DNA of 64,000 bases. It comes from Larkinella humicola. GTDB lineage: Bacteria; Bacteroidota; Bacteroidia; Cytophagales; Spirosomataceae. Shown piece after piece: positions 26,047-35,006 of this stretch; position 1 is the first letter of the stretch; each line of letters begins with the position of its first letter. The stretch lies in the NCBI RefSeq assembly GCF_008727875.1, contig NZ_VTWS01000011.1, forward strand, positions 1 through 64,000, given 5' to 3'. A program made the position numbers and the translations under genes. The notes under the pieces are model-generated. The model saw only the letters and a program-made list of their open reading frames with translations, ran no database searches and was not told where the DNA came from.

Positions 26047-26095
26047 CTGTGCCGTGCCCCCGGTTGACCCGGTGCATGTTGTTTCGTGCTATTTC

Positions 26096-26977
26096 TCAAT
26101 CCCGCTTTTTCCGAGCCAAAGCCTCATCACGCAACTGCCGGGTGGTTTTGCGGGAACCGTCGTGACTCCAGCCCGGCGGACCGAACACATACTGAATAGC
26201 CCGTCGAAACGAACCGGATTGGGCCACATCCCGGCTGATGTCCAGCCATTCGTGAAACGCAATCCGGATCGGGTTGTGAGTCTCAAGGTTCCTGGTTAGC
26301 CCGTATGTGGGCCGTTCTTCTTCCTGTTGAAATGTACCGAAAAACCGATCCCAGATGATCAACACCCCGGCATGGTTTTTATCCAGGTATTTCAGATCCG
26401 AACCGTGGTGGACCCGGTGGTGCGAAGGCGTATTGAAAACCGCTTCGATAATGGATGGAAACCGCTTGATGTATTCGGTATGAATCCAGAACTGGTATAA
26501 CAAGCTGATTGACTGCATGGTCAGAATGGCGGCTGGATGAAACCCGAGCAGCGGCAGCCAGATCCAGAAAACAAACGCCCCACTCAGATTGCCCGTCCAG
26601 GTTTGCCGCAGGGCTGTTCCCAAATTGTATTTCTGCGACGAGTGATGCACCACGTGGGACGCCCAGAAATACCGGCTGCTGTGGCTGATCCGGTGAAACC
26701 AGTAGTAACTGAAATCGTCGGCCAAAAACAACGCAGCCCACGCCCACCACCGGGTCATATCGATGGTAAAGAGCCGGTATTCATACACCAGCGCATAGGC
26801 TCCGTACACAATAATCTTGCCCAGCAATCCGATGATGACATTGCCAATGCCCATCGACAGACTGCTCAGGGTATCCCGGGTTTCGTAATAGTCTTTCTGC
26901 TGAACCGCCGTGACCACGACTTCCGTCAGCAGCAGCAGGACAAACCCCGGAATGGCGTAATGAATCAGATCATTCAT
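26096..26977 (-). CDS. Sterol desaturase/fatty acid hydroxylase superfamily protein
   Basis: This is a 293-residue integral membrane di-iron enzyme. Histidine clusters typical of the superfamily are present: HRISH and HVVHH in the middle, then HTEYI and HRVHHG (about residues 200-212). Hydrophobic helices cover about 5-25, 45-70, 80-100 and 145-165. Members hydroxylate or desaturate lipids such as sterols, carotenoids or alkylglycerols using O2. The substrate is unknown. The gene stands alone and is convergent with the GNAT gene. Confidence 0.92.
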   Translation of the reverse strand: MNDLIHYAIPGFVLLLLTEVVVTAVQQKDYYETRDTLSSLSMGIGNVIIGLLGKIIVYGAYALVYEYRLFTIDMTRWWAWAALFLADDFSYYWFHRISHSSRYFWASHVVHHSSQKYNLGTALRQTWTGNLSGAFVFWIWLPLLGFHPAAILTMQSISLLYQFWIHTEYIKRFPSIIEAVFNTPSHHRVHHGSDLKYLDKNHAGVLIIWDRFFGTFQQEEERPTYGLTRNLETHNPIRIAFHEWLDISRDVAQSGSFRRAIQYVFGPPGWSHDGSRKTTRQLRDEALARKKRD

Positions 26978-27212
26978 GCCTGTTGCTTAAAACTTAAAAA
27001 GACCGATTCGGCTCTGCTCTAATCCTTTCTACAAATCCGGTGCCGGATTTACTGCAACGAAACCGGTAACACTCACCCTCCCAACCACCCGCATATCGCG
27101 TTTTTGTGCCGTTCGAACCGTTTTTTTTCGAAAAATGTAACTTTTAAAAATTTCTACGTCTCAACGTAAACCCTTCGAAAAAAGGGCATCATCTTACAAC
27201 CAGACACAAGAA

Positions 27213-27770
27213 ATGAAAAAAGTAGTAATGAGTTTGCTGGTTTGCGCCCTGAGCGTAGCCGGCGTTTATGCGCAGAAAAATACGGTATTGGTGTATGGGT
27301 CGATCAAAGCCGAATCGCAAAAGACCAGCGAGAGTAATAAGGTCAATACCTTCAGTTTTTCACCGGCGGTGGGATACCAGTTTACCGATAACTGGACGGC
27401 CGGCTTGTCGCTTTCGACCGAAAGCTGGAAAACCACCACAAACGCTGTCGAGTCGAAGACCTCGGCTTTTGCCGTTGGCCCCTTTATCCGGTATGCCGTT
27501 CCCCTTTCGGACATTTTCGCCCTCTACGGCCAGTTTAACGCCGATTTTCTCTCAGGCAAGACCGGGGGCGTATCGGCAAATGGCTTTCGCGGCACTTTCT
27601 TCCCGGCAATTGGTGTTAATATGAAAAACGGGTTTGCGTTGAACTTTAGCTTCGGCGGGTTGAGCTACGCATCCCTCAAACCCAAGGGCGCTTCTGAAAG
27701 CACGACGAATTTTAAATTTGATTTTGGCAGTGGGGCGTCTTTCGGAATTTCGAAAAACTTTGGTTTATAA
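27213..27770 (+). CDS. Outer-membrane beta-barrel protein (porin/OmpA-like small barrel)
   Basis: The 185-residue protein begins with a clear signal peptide cleaved after AGVYA. It consists of alternating beta strands with aromatic girdles (FSFSPAVGYQFTDNWTAGLSL) and ends with a C-terminal phenylalanine-containing strand (SFGISKNFGL), as expected for Bam-dependent barrels of about eight strands. No enzymatic motif is visible, so a structural or small-solute role is guessed. An intrinsic terminator follows at 27816-27847. The 235-bp region before it is gene-free. Confidence 0.88.
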   Translation: MKKVVMSLLVCALSVAGVYAQKNTVLVYGSIKAESQKTSESNKVNTFSFSPAVGYQFTDNWTAGLSLSTESWKTTTNAVESKTSAFAVGPFIRYAVPLSDIFALYGQFNADFLSGKTGGVSANGFRGTFFPAIGVNMKNGFALNFSFGGLSYASLKPKGASESTTNFKFDFGSGASFGISKNFGL

Positions 27771-27815
27771 CGATAAAAGTGAGAGTAGAGTAGTATTTGT
27801 TGTTACTGTTTTAGA

Positions 27816-27847
27816 AAGCCGTCTCCTTTTTAGGGGACGGCTTTTTT
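27816..27847 (+). terminator. Intrinsic terminator of the outer-membrane protein gene
   Basis: The stem AAGCCGTC-T-CC pairs with GG-G-GACGGCTT across a short T-rich loop and is followed by TTTTTGTTTT. It lies about 45 bp after the stop codon. Confidence 0.85.
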
Positions 27848-27893
27848 GTTTTCTTTGTAAGTTGTGAACAACCGAAATTTTCCCTGTCAGGCT

Positions 27894-28925
27894 ATGCCTA
27901 TCGATTTACGAAGTGATACCGTTACCAAACCCAGCCCGGCCATGCTGGAAGCGATGTTCACGGCCGAAGTGGGCGACGATGTGTTAGGCGACGACCCCAC
28001 CGTGCTGACCCTGGAGGCAAAAGCCGCCCGGTTGTTCGGGATGGAAGCGGCCCTTTTCTGCACGTCCGGCACGATGACCAACCAATTGGCGATTCGCACC
28101 CACACCCGCCCGGGCGACGATGTGATCTGTGACCAGCTTTCACACGTTCACCTCTACGAAGGCGGGGGCATCGCCGTCAATGCGCTGGCGTCGCTCAGTC
28201 TGGCCCAAGGCGAACGCGGAAAACTGACGCCCGAGCTGGTGCGCGACCATATTCAGCCCGACGATCTGCACAAGCCGATTACACGGCTGGTTTGTCTGGA
28301 AAATACCGTCAACAAAGGCGGGGGCTGTTATTACACCATTCCCGAAATTGCCGCCATCCGGCAGGTTTGCGACGAACACGGGTTGAAACTGCACCTCGAC
28401 GGCGCGCGCTTGTTCAATGCGCTGGTCGAAACCGGGGAAAGCCCGGAAGCGTATGGTCAGCTCTTCGATTCGATCAGCATTTGCCTGTCCAAAGGATTGG
28501 GTTGCCCGGTGGGGTCGCTGTTGCTGGGGAAAACGGATGTGATCAAGCAGGCCCGGCGCTACCGGAAACTGATGGGGGGTGGCTGGCGTCAGGCCGGTTA
28601 TCTGGCCGCTGCGGGCATCTACGCCCTCGACCACCACATCAACCGCCTGAAACTCGACCACGCCCGCGCCCGGAAAATCGGTCAGATGCTGCTGCTGTTG
28701 CCGGAAGTGGAAGAAATTTACCCCATCGACACCAATATTGTCATTTTCCGGCTGAACCAGAACATCTTAGCCGCCGATTACGTTGACGAGTTAGCCCGCA
28801 AAGGAATTTTAGCCGTTACCTTCGGAAAACACCTGGTCCGGTTCGTGACACACCTGGACTTTACGGATGAGCACCTTTTGAGTTTAGAAGAGAAAATTAA
28901 AGAAGGCGTTGTTTCGCAGGGTTGA
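27894..28925 (+). CDS. ltaE: Low-specificity L-threonine aldolase
   Basis: This is a PLP-dependent aldolase of fold type I that cleaves L-threonine or L-allo-threonine to glycine and acetaldehyde. Conserved elements are IDLRSDTVTKPSPAM at the N-terminus, FCTSGTMTNQLAI, the Asp of LHLDGARLFNA, and the PLP-binding lysine in CLSKGLGCPVGS (about residue 200). I start at the ATG at 27894; the frame is open ten codons upstream. The last residues (VVSQG) and the stop codon lie inside the palindrome at 28908-29009, so the C-terminus is repeat-derived. The neighbouring GNAT-nitrilase gene follows 98 bp later. Confidence 0.94.
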   Translation: MPIDLRSDTVTKPSPAMLEAMFTAEVGDDVLGDDPTVLTLEAKAARLFGMEAALFCTSGTMTNQLAIRTHTRPGDDVICDQLSHVHLYEGGGIAVNALASLSLAQGERGKLTPELVRDHIQPDDLHKPITRLVCLENTVNKGGGCYYTIPEIAAIRQVCDEHGLKLHLDGARLFNALVETGESPEAYGQLFDSISICLSKGLGCPVGSLLLGKTDVIKQARRYRKLMGGGWRQAGYLAAAGIYALDHHINRLKLDHARARKIGQMLLLLPEVEEIYPIDTNIVIFRLNQNILAADYVDELARKGILAVTFGKHLVRFVTHLDFTDEHLLSLEEKIKEGVVSQG

Positions 28926-29009
28926 GCGGAGAAGGCAGAGTTAAGCAGAGAAAAATAAAAAAAGATCTCCGCTTAACTCCCTTAACTCTGCTCAACTCCG
29001 CAAAACAAC
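28908..29009. repeat. CGGAGTTGAGCGGAG-family palindrome, copy 2, overlapping the ltaE stop
   Basis: The 43-bp arms 28908-28950 and 28967-29009 match at about 32 positions. They share long blocks with the palindromes at 21778-21868 and 39507-39598. The left arm contains the ltaE stop codon (28923-28925). The right arm ends 14 bp before the start codon of the next gene. Confidence 0.9.
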
Positions 29010-29023
29010 CCCTGTTACAAAAC

Positions 29024-30619
29024 ATGCATATTCAAACCAGAACACTACAGAAATCCGATTACGCCGACCTGAAAGAGTCCATGATCGAAGTCTACAGCGG
29101 CATCGGTGGAGATTATTGGGAAAAGAACCTCATCGATAAACTGCTGAAAATTTTTCCGGAAGGGCAGTTCTGCGTGGAGGTCGATGGCAAGGTTGTGGCC
29201 TGTTCGCTGGCGATCCGGGTGAAGTACAGCGATTTTGGCGACAACCATACCTACGAGGAAATAACCGGTAATTACAGTTTCGATACGCACAATCCGAAAG
29301 GCAACTGGCTGTATGGCATCGAGTTATTCGTCCACCCCGAGTACCGGGATTTGCGACTGGGTCGACGGCTGTACGACGCCCGCAAGGAACTCTGTGAGTC
29401 GCTGAACCTGAAAGGCATTATGGCCGGAGGGCGGATTCCGAACTACGTCCGCTATGCCGGTGAAATGTCGCCCCGGGAGTTTATTGCCAAAGTGAAGCAG
29501 AAGGAAATCTACGACCCCACGCTGACCTTCCAACTTTCCAATGATTTCCACGTCAAGAAGGTGCTGCGCGGGTATTTGCCCGGCGACAGTGAATCGCTGG
29601 AATACGCAACGTTGCTGGAGTGGAACAACATCTATTACGTCGATGAAAAGAAGAAAAAGCCGCATACCAACGACATCATCCGGTTGGGAGTAGTGCAGTG
29701 GCAGATGCGGCTGTTTCCGAACATGCAGGCGCTGCTGGAGCAGGTCGAGTTTTTCGCCGATTCCGTCAGTGACTACAAAGCCGACTTTCTGGTTCTCCCA
29801 GAATTCTTCAATACGCCCCTGATGGCCGACTACAACGATTTGCCCGGCCCGGTTGCCATTCGCAAACTGGCCGAGGTGACCCACGAGGTACGTCAGCGGT
29901 TGTCAGAGTTAGCGATTTCGTATAATGTCAACATCGTCGGGGGCAGTATGCCCCTCATCGACGAAGGCAAACTGTATAATGTGGCCTACCTCTACCGACG
30001 GGACGGCTCGTTTGAAGAATACCGGAAAATTCACATTACACCCAACGAAGTACGACATTACGGCATGGTGGGCGGCAACGAAATCCGGACGTTCGATACC
30101 GACTGCGGAAAGATTGGTTTGCTGATTTGCTATGACGTCGAATTCCCGGAACTGAGCCGGATTCTGGCCGATCAGGGGATGCAGATTCTGTTTGTACCCT
30201 TCCTGACCGATACCCAGAATGGGTATAACCGGGTGCGGCATTGTGCGATGGCGCGGGCGATTGAAAACGAGTGCTACGTCGCCATTTCGGGCTGCGTCGG
30301 CAACCTCCCCCGCGTGGCCAACATGGACATCCACTATGCCCAGTCGGCCGTGTTCACCCCTTCCGATTTTCAGTTTCCGAATAACGCCATCAAAGCCGAG
30401 TCGACACCCAACACTGAAATGGTGCTGATCACCGACGTCGATCTGTCGCTGCTGACGGAATTACACGAGCAAGGCTCGGTTCAAATCCTAAAAGACCGCC
30501 GAACGGATTTGTACGACATTACGATGAAACGGCAGGCGCGTCATAAACCGGAAAAGAAAAAGGAATTGTCGGCTGAAGAGGAACTGAAAGTGCTGCCGCC
30601 AGTGATTGTAGTGCAGTAA
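29024..30619 (+). CDS. GNAT N-acetyltransferase fused to carbon-nitrogen hydrolase
   Basis: This is a two-domain protein of about 531 residues. Residues 1-190 form a GNAT domain with an acetyl-CoA loop in VHPEYRDLRLGRRLYDARKE. Residues about 225-505 form a nitrilase-superfamily domain with the complete catalytic triad: Glu in LVLPEFFN, Lys in YRKIHITPNE and Cys in LLICYDVEFPE. The C-terminus is a basic tail. The fused form is known in Bacteroidota and other bacteria, but its substrates are not established. One reading is that it acetylates and deamidates or hydrolyses the same amine- or amide-bearing metabolite. The ATG at 29024 is chosen because the upstream frame is palindrome sequence. Confidence 0.92.
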   Translation: MHIQTRTLQKSDYADLKESMIEVYSGIGGDYWEKNLIDKLLKIFPEGQFCVEVDGKVVACSLAIRVKYSDFGDNHTYEEITGNYSFDTHNPKGNWLYGIELFVHPEYRDLRLGRRLYDARKELCESLNLKGIMAGGRIPNYVRYAGEMSPREFIAKVKQKEIYDPTLTFQLSNDFHVKKVLRGYLPGDSESLEYATLLEWNNIYYVDEKKKKPHTNDIIRLGVVQWQMRLFPNMQALLEQVEFFADSVSDYKADFLVLPEFFNTPLMADYNDLPGPVAIRKLAEVTHEVRQRLSELAISYNVNIVGGSMPLIDEGKLYNVAYLYRRDGSFEEYRKIHITPNEVRHYGMVGGNEIRTFDTDCGKIGLLICYDVEFPELSRILADQGMQILFVPFLTDTQNGYNRVRHCAMARAIENECYVAISGCVGNLPRVANMDIHYAQSAVFTPSDFQFPNNAIKAESTPNTEMVLITDVDLSLLTELHEQGSVQILKDRRTDLYDITMKRQARHKPEKKKELSAEEELKVLPPVIVVQ

Positions 30620-30630
30620 TGAAACGCGAC

Positions 30631-30673
30631 AAAAAATGCCCGTCAGAACTTGAAGACCTGACGGGCATTTTTT
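30631..30673. terminator. Bidirectional intrinsic terminator
   Basis: Perfect 16-bp arms AAAAAATGCCCGTCAG (30631-30646) and CTGACGGGCATTTTTT (30658-30673) provide a GC-rich stem with a T-run on either strand. They lie between the convergent GNAT-nitrilase and GDPD genes, and the right end touches the GDPD stop codon at 30672. Confidence 0.92.
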
Positions 30674-31538
30674 ATTTCACCGCCTGATAGACCTCCAACG
30701 GCCGATCCGTCGACATCACGTCCGCGCCGTTTTTAGCAAACGTTTTATACACCTGATCGCCTTTGGCAACGGCCTGTTTGTCGAGGTTACCGAGGGTTCC
30801 CAGGATGCACGAAATCCCTTTCGCGTGCAAAAACCGGTATAATTCGGGGCGGGGTTCGGAAATACCGACAAACGCCACCATGTTGCGATCGGGAATGCCG
30901 AGGTCGTGGAGTCGCTGGTAGTCTTCTTCTTTCAGAATCGTCACCGACAACATCAGATTCGGATCAAGCCGGTAAACCTCAGCGGCTTGCGTGGCGCTGT
31001 AGGTGATCACCACTGAATAATCAGCCGCACCCGTCCGCCGAACCATCTCGACGACTTTGGCAAACGGCACGTTTTTCTTGACATCCAGCGTGTAAATGAC
31101 CTTGTCTTTTCCCCACCGCAACACCTGCTCCAGCGTCGGAATTTTGAAGTTCGTCACATTGCCAAAATTGTCTTCCAGGCGGTATTGCTGCGTTTCTTCG
31201 TAGGTTTTGCCGATGAGTTTACCGGTTCCGGTGGTCGTTCGGTCAAGGGTTTGGTCGTGCATCATCACCAGCACACTGTCGCGGGTCAGATCGATATCGC
31301 ATTCGATGATAACGGGCAGTTTTCCAGCCGCATACGCAAACGATTCGATGCAGTTTTCGGGGTAGCCCTTGATGTCACCTCCACCCCGGTGGAAGCTGAC
31401 CATCGGTGTTCTCCCGGGTACGTACTTGAAAAACGTGGATAACCCGCCTGCCGGAACCCGGTAGGTGTTGAGGACGGTTTTGGGCGCACAACCGGTTAGT
31501 AAACCGATCGTAAAACCAAGCCATAAAATTCGTTTCAT
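30672..31538 (-). CDS. Glycerophosphodiester phosphodiesterase family lipoprotein
   Basis: This 288-residue protein of the GDPD superfamily has a lipoprotein signal (LLTGC, Cys near residue 16), so it probably acts on the periplasmic side of a membrane. Catalytic motifs are HRGGGDI, YPENCIES, IIECDIDLTRD, MMHDQTLDRTTTGTG and TLDVKK, with the catalytic His pair and Glu/Asp metal ligands intact. The reaction is hydrolysis of glycerophosphodiesters to sn-glycerol 3-phosphate and an alcohol. A terminator is shared with the convergent gene. Downstream of fumC on the same strand, but two hairpins separate them. Confidence 0.93.
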   Translation of the reverse strand: MKRILWLGFTIGLLTGCAPKTVLNTYRVPAGGLSTFFKYVPGRTPMVSFHRGGGDIKGYPENCIESFAYAAGKLPVIIECDIDLTRDSVLVMMHDQTLDRTTTGTGKLIGKTYEETQQYRLEDNFGNVTNFKIPTLEQVLRWGKDKVIYTLDVKKNVPFAKVVEMVRRTGAADYSVVITYSATQAAEVYRLDPNLMLSVTILKEEDYQRLHDLGIPDRNMVAFVGISEPRPELYRFLHAKGISCILGTLGNLDKQAVAKGDQVYKTFAKNGADVMSTDRPLEVYQAVK

Positions 31539-31552
31539 GTGGTGAAGTGGGC

Positions 31553-31640
31553 ATACACCGGTCAGTTTTTGAAAACCTAACCGGTGTATTGATTAATCTA
31601 TCGTGCCAAAACTGGTTAAGTTCTGAAAACCTAACCGGTG
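31553..31640. repeat. Two adjacent hairpins of the ACCGGTTAGGTTTTCA type
   Basis: ATACACCGGT (31553-31562) pairs with ACCGGTGTAT (31580-31589), enclosing a TTTTTGAAAACC centre. A second degenerate copy (about 31609-31640) repeats TGAAAACCTAACCGGTG. The pair lies between fumC (stop at 31648) and the GDPD gene (start at 31538) on the minus strand, so it follows the fumC stop codon. Related CCAGGTTTTCAAAACC sequence occurs at about 13268-13290. Confidence 0.8.
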
Positions 31641-31647
31641 GTTATTT

Positions 31648-33051
31648 CTACACATCGATGGAACCCACCATGTCTTCGGGTTTCACCCATTCATCAAATT
31701 CCGCTTCCGTCAGGTAACCCAGTTTAACGGCGGTTTCCTTCAACGTACTGCCTTCGCGGTGGGCGGTTTGGGCAATTTCGGCGGCTTTGTAATAGCCAAT
31801 TTTGGTGTTCAGCGCCGTCACCAGCATCAGCGAGTTGTTGACGTGTTTCCGGATATTTTCCTCAATCGGACGAATGCCGACGGCGCATTTGTCGTTGAAC
31901 GACACACACACATCCCCGATCAGCCGCGCCGAGTGCAGGAAATTATAAATCATCACCGGTTTGAAAACATTCAGTTCGAAGTGGCCCATCGCACCGCCGA
32001 TGTTGATGGCAACGTCGTTGCCAAACACCTGAGCCGCCACCATCGTCATGGCTTCGCACTGCGTGGGGTTCACTTTCCCCGGCATGATCGATGATCCCGG
32101 TTCGTTGTCGGGAATGAAGATTTCGCCAATGCCGGCGCGCGGTCCCGACGACAGCATCCGCACGTCGTTCCCGATTTTCATCAGGCTGGCGGCCACGGTT
32201 TTCAAGGCACCGTGGGCTTCCACAATGGCGTCGTGGGCGGCCAGGGCTTCGAACTTGTTTTCGGCCGTAACGAACGGCAAACCCGTCAGGTCCGCGATGT
32301 GTTTGGCGACGTTTTCGGAATAATTCGGGGGCGTGTTGATGCCCGTCCCGACGGCGGTTCCGCCCAGAGCCAGTTCGCTGAGATGGGCCAGCGTGTTTTT
32401 GATGGCCCGTAAACCGTGCGTCAACTGGGAAACGTAACCCGAAAACTCCTGCCCCACCGTCAGCGGTGTGGCATCCATGAAGTGCGTCCGGCCAATTTTG
32501 ACGACATTTTTAAACTCTTTCGCCTTGGCATCCAGCGTATCCCGCAGTTTTTCAATTCCGGGAATCGTCACTTCAATCAGAATCTTGTAAGCCGCAATGT
32601 GCATCGCCGTCGGAAACGTATCGTTCGATGATTGCGACTTGTTGACGTCGTCGTTCGGATGCAGTGCTTTCTTTTCGTCGGTCAACTGGCCGCCCTGCAA
32701 CACGTGGGCGCGGTAGGCAACGACTTCGTTGACGTTCATATTCGACTGCGTACCGGAACCGGTTTGCCAGACTACCAACGGGAACTGATCGTCCAGTTTA
32801 CCGTCCAGAATTTCATCGCAGGCCCGCCCAATGAGATCACATTTTTCCTGCGACAACACGCCCGCGTCGAGGTTGGTCAGGGCTGCGGCTTTTTTCAGAT
32901 AGGCAAACGCCCGGACGATTTCGCGGGGCATTTTATTGATGTCTTGCGCAATTTTGAAGTTTTCAATCGAACGCTGGGTTTGTGCGCCCCAATACACGTT
33001 GGCCGGTACCTGCACCTGGCCCATCGTGTCTTTTTCAATCCGGTATTCCAT
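31648..33051 (-). CDS. fumC: Fumarate hydratase class II
   Basis: FumC is the iron-independent fumarase that interconverts fumarate and L-malate in the citric acid cycle. About 467 residues from the ATG at 33051 ([16 protein letters not shown]) match the family length. The frame is open 23 codons further upstream, but that part is non-homologous. Signature sequences are [13 protein letters not shown], the His region [12 protein letters not shown], and the fumarase/aspartase signature [13 protein letters not shown]. It stands alone on the minus strand. Nothing unusual is seen. Confidence 0.97.
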   Translation of the reverse strand: MEYRIEKDTMGQVQVPANVYWGAQTQRSIENFKIAQDINKMPREIVRAFAYLKKAAALTNLDAGVLSQEKCDLIGRACDEILDGKLDDQFPLVVWQTGSGTQSNMNVNEVVAYRAHVLQGGQLTDEKKALHPNDDVNKSQSSNDTFPTAMHIAAYKILIEVTIPGIEKLRDTLDAKAKEFKNVVKIGRTHFMDATPLTVGQEFSGYVSQLTHGLRAIKNTLAHLSELALGGTAVGTGINTPPNYSENVAKHIADLTGLPFVTAENKFEALAAHDAIVEAHGALKTVAASLMKIGNDVRMLSSGPRAGIGEIFIPDNEPGSSIMPGKVNPTQCEAMTMVAAQVFGNDVAINIGGAMGHFELNVFKPVMIYNFLHSARLIGDVCVSFNDKCAVGIRPIEENIRKHVNNSLMLVTALNTKIGYYKAAEIAQTAHREGSTLKETAVKLGYLTEAEFDEWVKPEDMVGSIDV

Positions 33052-33158
33052 TTTGAGACAATAGACGTTAGACTTGAGACAAAAGATGCCGGCGGGTTTG
33101 CCCGGCGCTTCCGGTGGCAAAGGTAGAACACAAGCCAGTATAGTGTGTAAGGAAATAC

Positions 33159-33166
33159 TATATTTG
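33159..33166 (+). promoter_or_regulatory. Candidate -7 box upstream of the DUF2384 remnant
   Basis: TATATTTG is a full match to the Bacteroidota -7 consensus TAnnTTTG and lies 41 bp before the ATG at 33207. A -33 TTTG box is not evident. Confidence 0.4.
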
Positions 33167-33206
33167 TCTGATTGGTTTCAATGGAAAGCCGGTTATTTCA
33201 TCAATT

Positions 33207-33407
33207 ATGCAAAAGTCTCATTCACTTTCGGAAGTACATGCCAAAGGAATTGAAGTTTTTGAAAACCAGGAGGATTTCGAAGTATGGCTTCATGCAAAAA
33301 TACCAGCTTTACTGAATCAGAAACCGCTCGATTTAGTAGACTCTGAAATGGGTCGGAAGCAGGTTTTGAATATTTTGAACGCAATTTTACACGGGATTCA
33401 CACCTAA
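33207..33407 (+). CDS. Truncated DUF2384 (MbcA/ParS/Xre antitoxin, toxin-binding domain) protein
   Basis: The 66 residues align over residues 14-64 with the C-terminal toxin-binding domain of Xre/MbcA/ParS antitoxins: GIEVFENQEDFEVWLHAKIP, then ALLNQKPLDLVDSEMG, then RKQVLNILNAILHGI. Full-length antitoxins of this type have about 130-150 residues with an N-terminal helix-turn-helix. Here that part is absent, and no RES-domain toxin is encoded nearby. It is either a decayed antitoxin or a stand-alone toxin-binding protein. A good -7 box precedes it, so it may be expressed. The next gene starts 27 bp later on the same strand. Confidence 0.8.
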   Translation: MQKSHSLSEVHAKGIEVFENQEDFEVWLHAKIPALLNQKPLDLVDSEMGRKQVLNILNAILHGIHT

Positions 33408-33434
33408 AATATCCCCGATTAAAATAATACCGCC

Positions 33435-34052
33435 ATGCCTTTTTTAGTGCTTGACCTTGAAATGACCGGCCCGGAGCCGGATTGGAACGAAATTATTCAG
33501 GTGGGTGCCGTGCTTTTCGACGATCATTGGGTCGAAAAAGGGCAGTATCTGACCAATGTGTATCCCGAAAACGAAGACGCATTTTCGAGTTCGTCCGAGA
33601 AAATTCACAACCTGTCGCTGGCCGATCTGGAAGATGCGCCGATGATTTATGACGTGTTGCCGGAGCTGGAAGAGTGGATTATCACCCAGTTGGGCATCCG
33701 GAAAACCCAGACGACGACGGACAACAATCCGTACCTGCGTGATGTCATCATCTGTGGTCAGAGCGTGATCAACGACATCAATTTCCTGAAAGAAGCCTAC
33801 CGCCTGGAGAAACTCAAATGGCCGTATTCCCGGACGTTAATCGACCTGCACACGCTGAGTTATTTCTCATTTCGGATTCTGAAAAAGAACAACAAACCGG
33901 TTCCGCAACGGCTGAGTCTGAAAGACATTGCCGGTCATTTTGGCTTCGAACGCGAGTCCGACATTCACAACGCCCTCGAAGATGCGGTTTTAACAGCGAA
34001 GTGTTTGAAGGAGGTCTTTAAACTCGCGGACCACCTGAAGCTAGGCGAGTAA
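33435..34052 (+). CDS. DEDDh 3'-5' exonuclease, oligoribonuclease-like
   Basis: This 205-residue protein has the exonuclease fold of the RNase T/Orn group. Residues visible are Exo I FLVLDLEMTGPEP (Asp and Glu, residues 3-15), Exo II around QSVINDINFL, and Exo III with HNALEDAVLTAKCL (His and Asp). The LDLEMTG form is that of oligoribonuclease, which degrades 2-5 nt RNA fragments. The protein is slightly longer than proteobacterial Orn (about 180), with an insertion near residues 75-95. It may be the genuine nano-RNase or a related 3'-5' exonuclease. It overlaps convergently with nadR by 12 bp. Confidence 0.88.
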   Translation: MPFLVLDLEMTGPEPDWNEIIQVGAVLFDDHWVEKGQYLTNVYPENEDAFSSSSEKIHNLSLADLEDAPMIYDVLPELEEWIITQLGIRKTQTTTDNNPYLRDVIICGQSVINDINFLKEAYRLEKLKWPYSRTLIDLHTLSYFSFRILKKNNKPVPQRLSLKDIAGHFGFERESDIHNALEDAVLTAKCLKEVFKLADHLKLGE

Positions 34053-35006
34053 CCGATCAATCTCCCCCGTTACAATCGCCCAGCGCGTGGCCCAATCGCC
34101 CGACACATCGACGTAATCGATGTTGCGTTGGGCCAGGGCGGTTTTGAAGCGGTTATACATTTCTTCCCGGCGATGACCCAGGTCGCGCAAACCGTCGGCC
34201 ACCCAGGGTACGTCGATGTTCAGCAGAAAATAGCGGTCGTAGGTAACCTGTTTTTCCAGTTCGAAGAGAACCGGAGGAACTTCCTGTAAATAATGATCAG
34301 CGTATAATTCGGTCGTAATCAGATCCGTATCACAAATCAGCAGCTTGTTCGCTCTTTGGGTGGCCTCCAGCACCGCCTTCGTCTGGGCATGGCCGATCGT
34401 CACGTAATCGTCAAGCGTCAGGTCGTTGGACGTAATCAGATCGCGGGCCACTTCCTGTACAAATACCGTCTGGTAATGCGCAGCCAGTTGCTCTGCCAGC
34501 GTGGTTTTTCCAACGCTTTCAGAACCGTACAGGCAGATTTTCTTCACAAAATACGGCCGGACCACGTCAGGAATAAAATCCCAGTACCGGGCCGGGTGCT
34601 GCCGGATTTGCGTGGCCGAAACCGGCACTTGCTTCCGTTCAGAATCGAATTTGATGCAGGGCAATCCGAGGTGTTGCGACAACGGCACCCCGTACGGTTC
34701 GGAGCAGAAAAAACCCTCGATGTCCGGAAACCGCTGTTTGATAAAATCGCTCCACAAGCGGGTGGCTTCCCACAACGGCCGATCATCGTCCGAAAAATCA
34801 TCCAGCACCGACACCAATTCGATGTTCCTGCGATGGCCGAACAAAGCCCGCAGCCACGCCATCCGTTGTTCAGGATCAATCGGATCGGTGGGCGTGCAGT
34901 TCATGGACACAATCAGGTGGTCGCATTGGGCGGCCGCAAATTCAATCAGCGCGATATGGCCCCGATGAACCGGCATGAACTTCCCGAAAATCAGCCCCTT
35001 TTTCAT
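34041..35006 (-). CDS. nadR: NadR-like bifunctional NMN adenylyltransferase/ribosylnicotinamide kinase
   Basis: The protein has about 321 residues. The N-terminal nucleotidyltransferase domain has the motif FGKFMPVHRGHIALIEFA (HxGH). The C-terminal P-loop kinase domain (from about residue 155) has GSESVGKTTLAEQL and CDTDLITTELYAD. The enterobacterial N-terminal helix-turn-helix repressor domain is missing, as is usual outside enterics. Together with PnuC it salvages nicotinamide riboside: phosphorylation to NMN, then adenylation to NAD. Start ATG at 35006 overlaps the pnuC stop in an ATGA, so the two are translationally coupled. The frame is open further upstream but runs within pnuC. Confidence 0.95.
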   Translation of the reverse strand: MKKGLIFGKFMPVHRGHIALIEFAAAQCDHLIVSMNCTPTDPIDPEQRMAWLRALFGHRRNIELVSVLDDFSDDDRPLWEATRLWSDFIKQRFPDIEGFFCSEPYGVPLSQHLGLPCIKFDSERKQVPVSATQIRQHPARYWDFIPDVVRPYFVKKICLYGSESVGKTTLAEQLAAHYQTVFVQEVARDLITSNDLTLDDYVTIGHAQTKAVLEATQRANKLLICDTDLITTELYADHYLQEVPPVLFELEKQVTYDRYFLLNIDVPWVADGLRDLGHRREEMYNRFKTALAQRNIDYVDVSGDWATRWAIVTGEIDRLLA

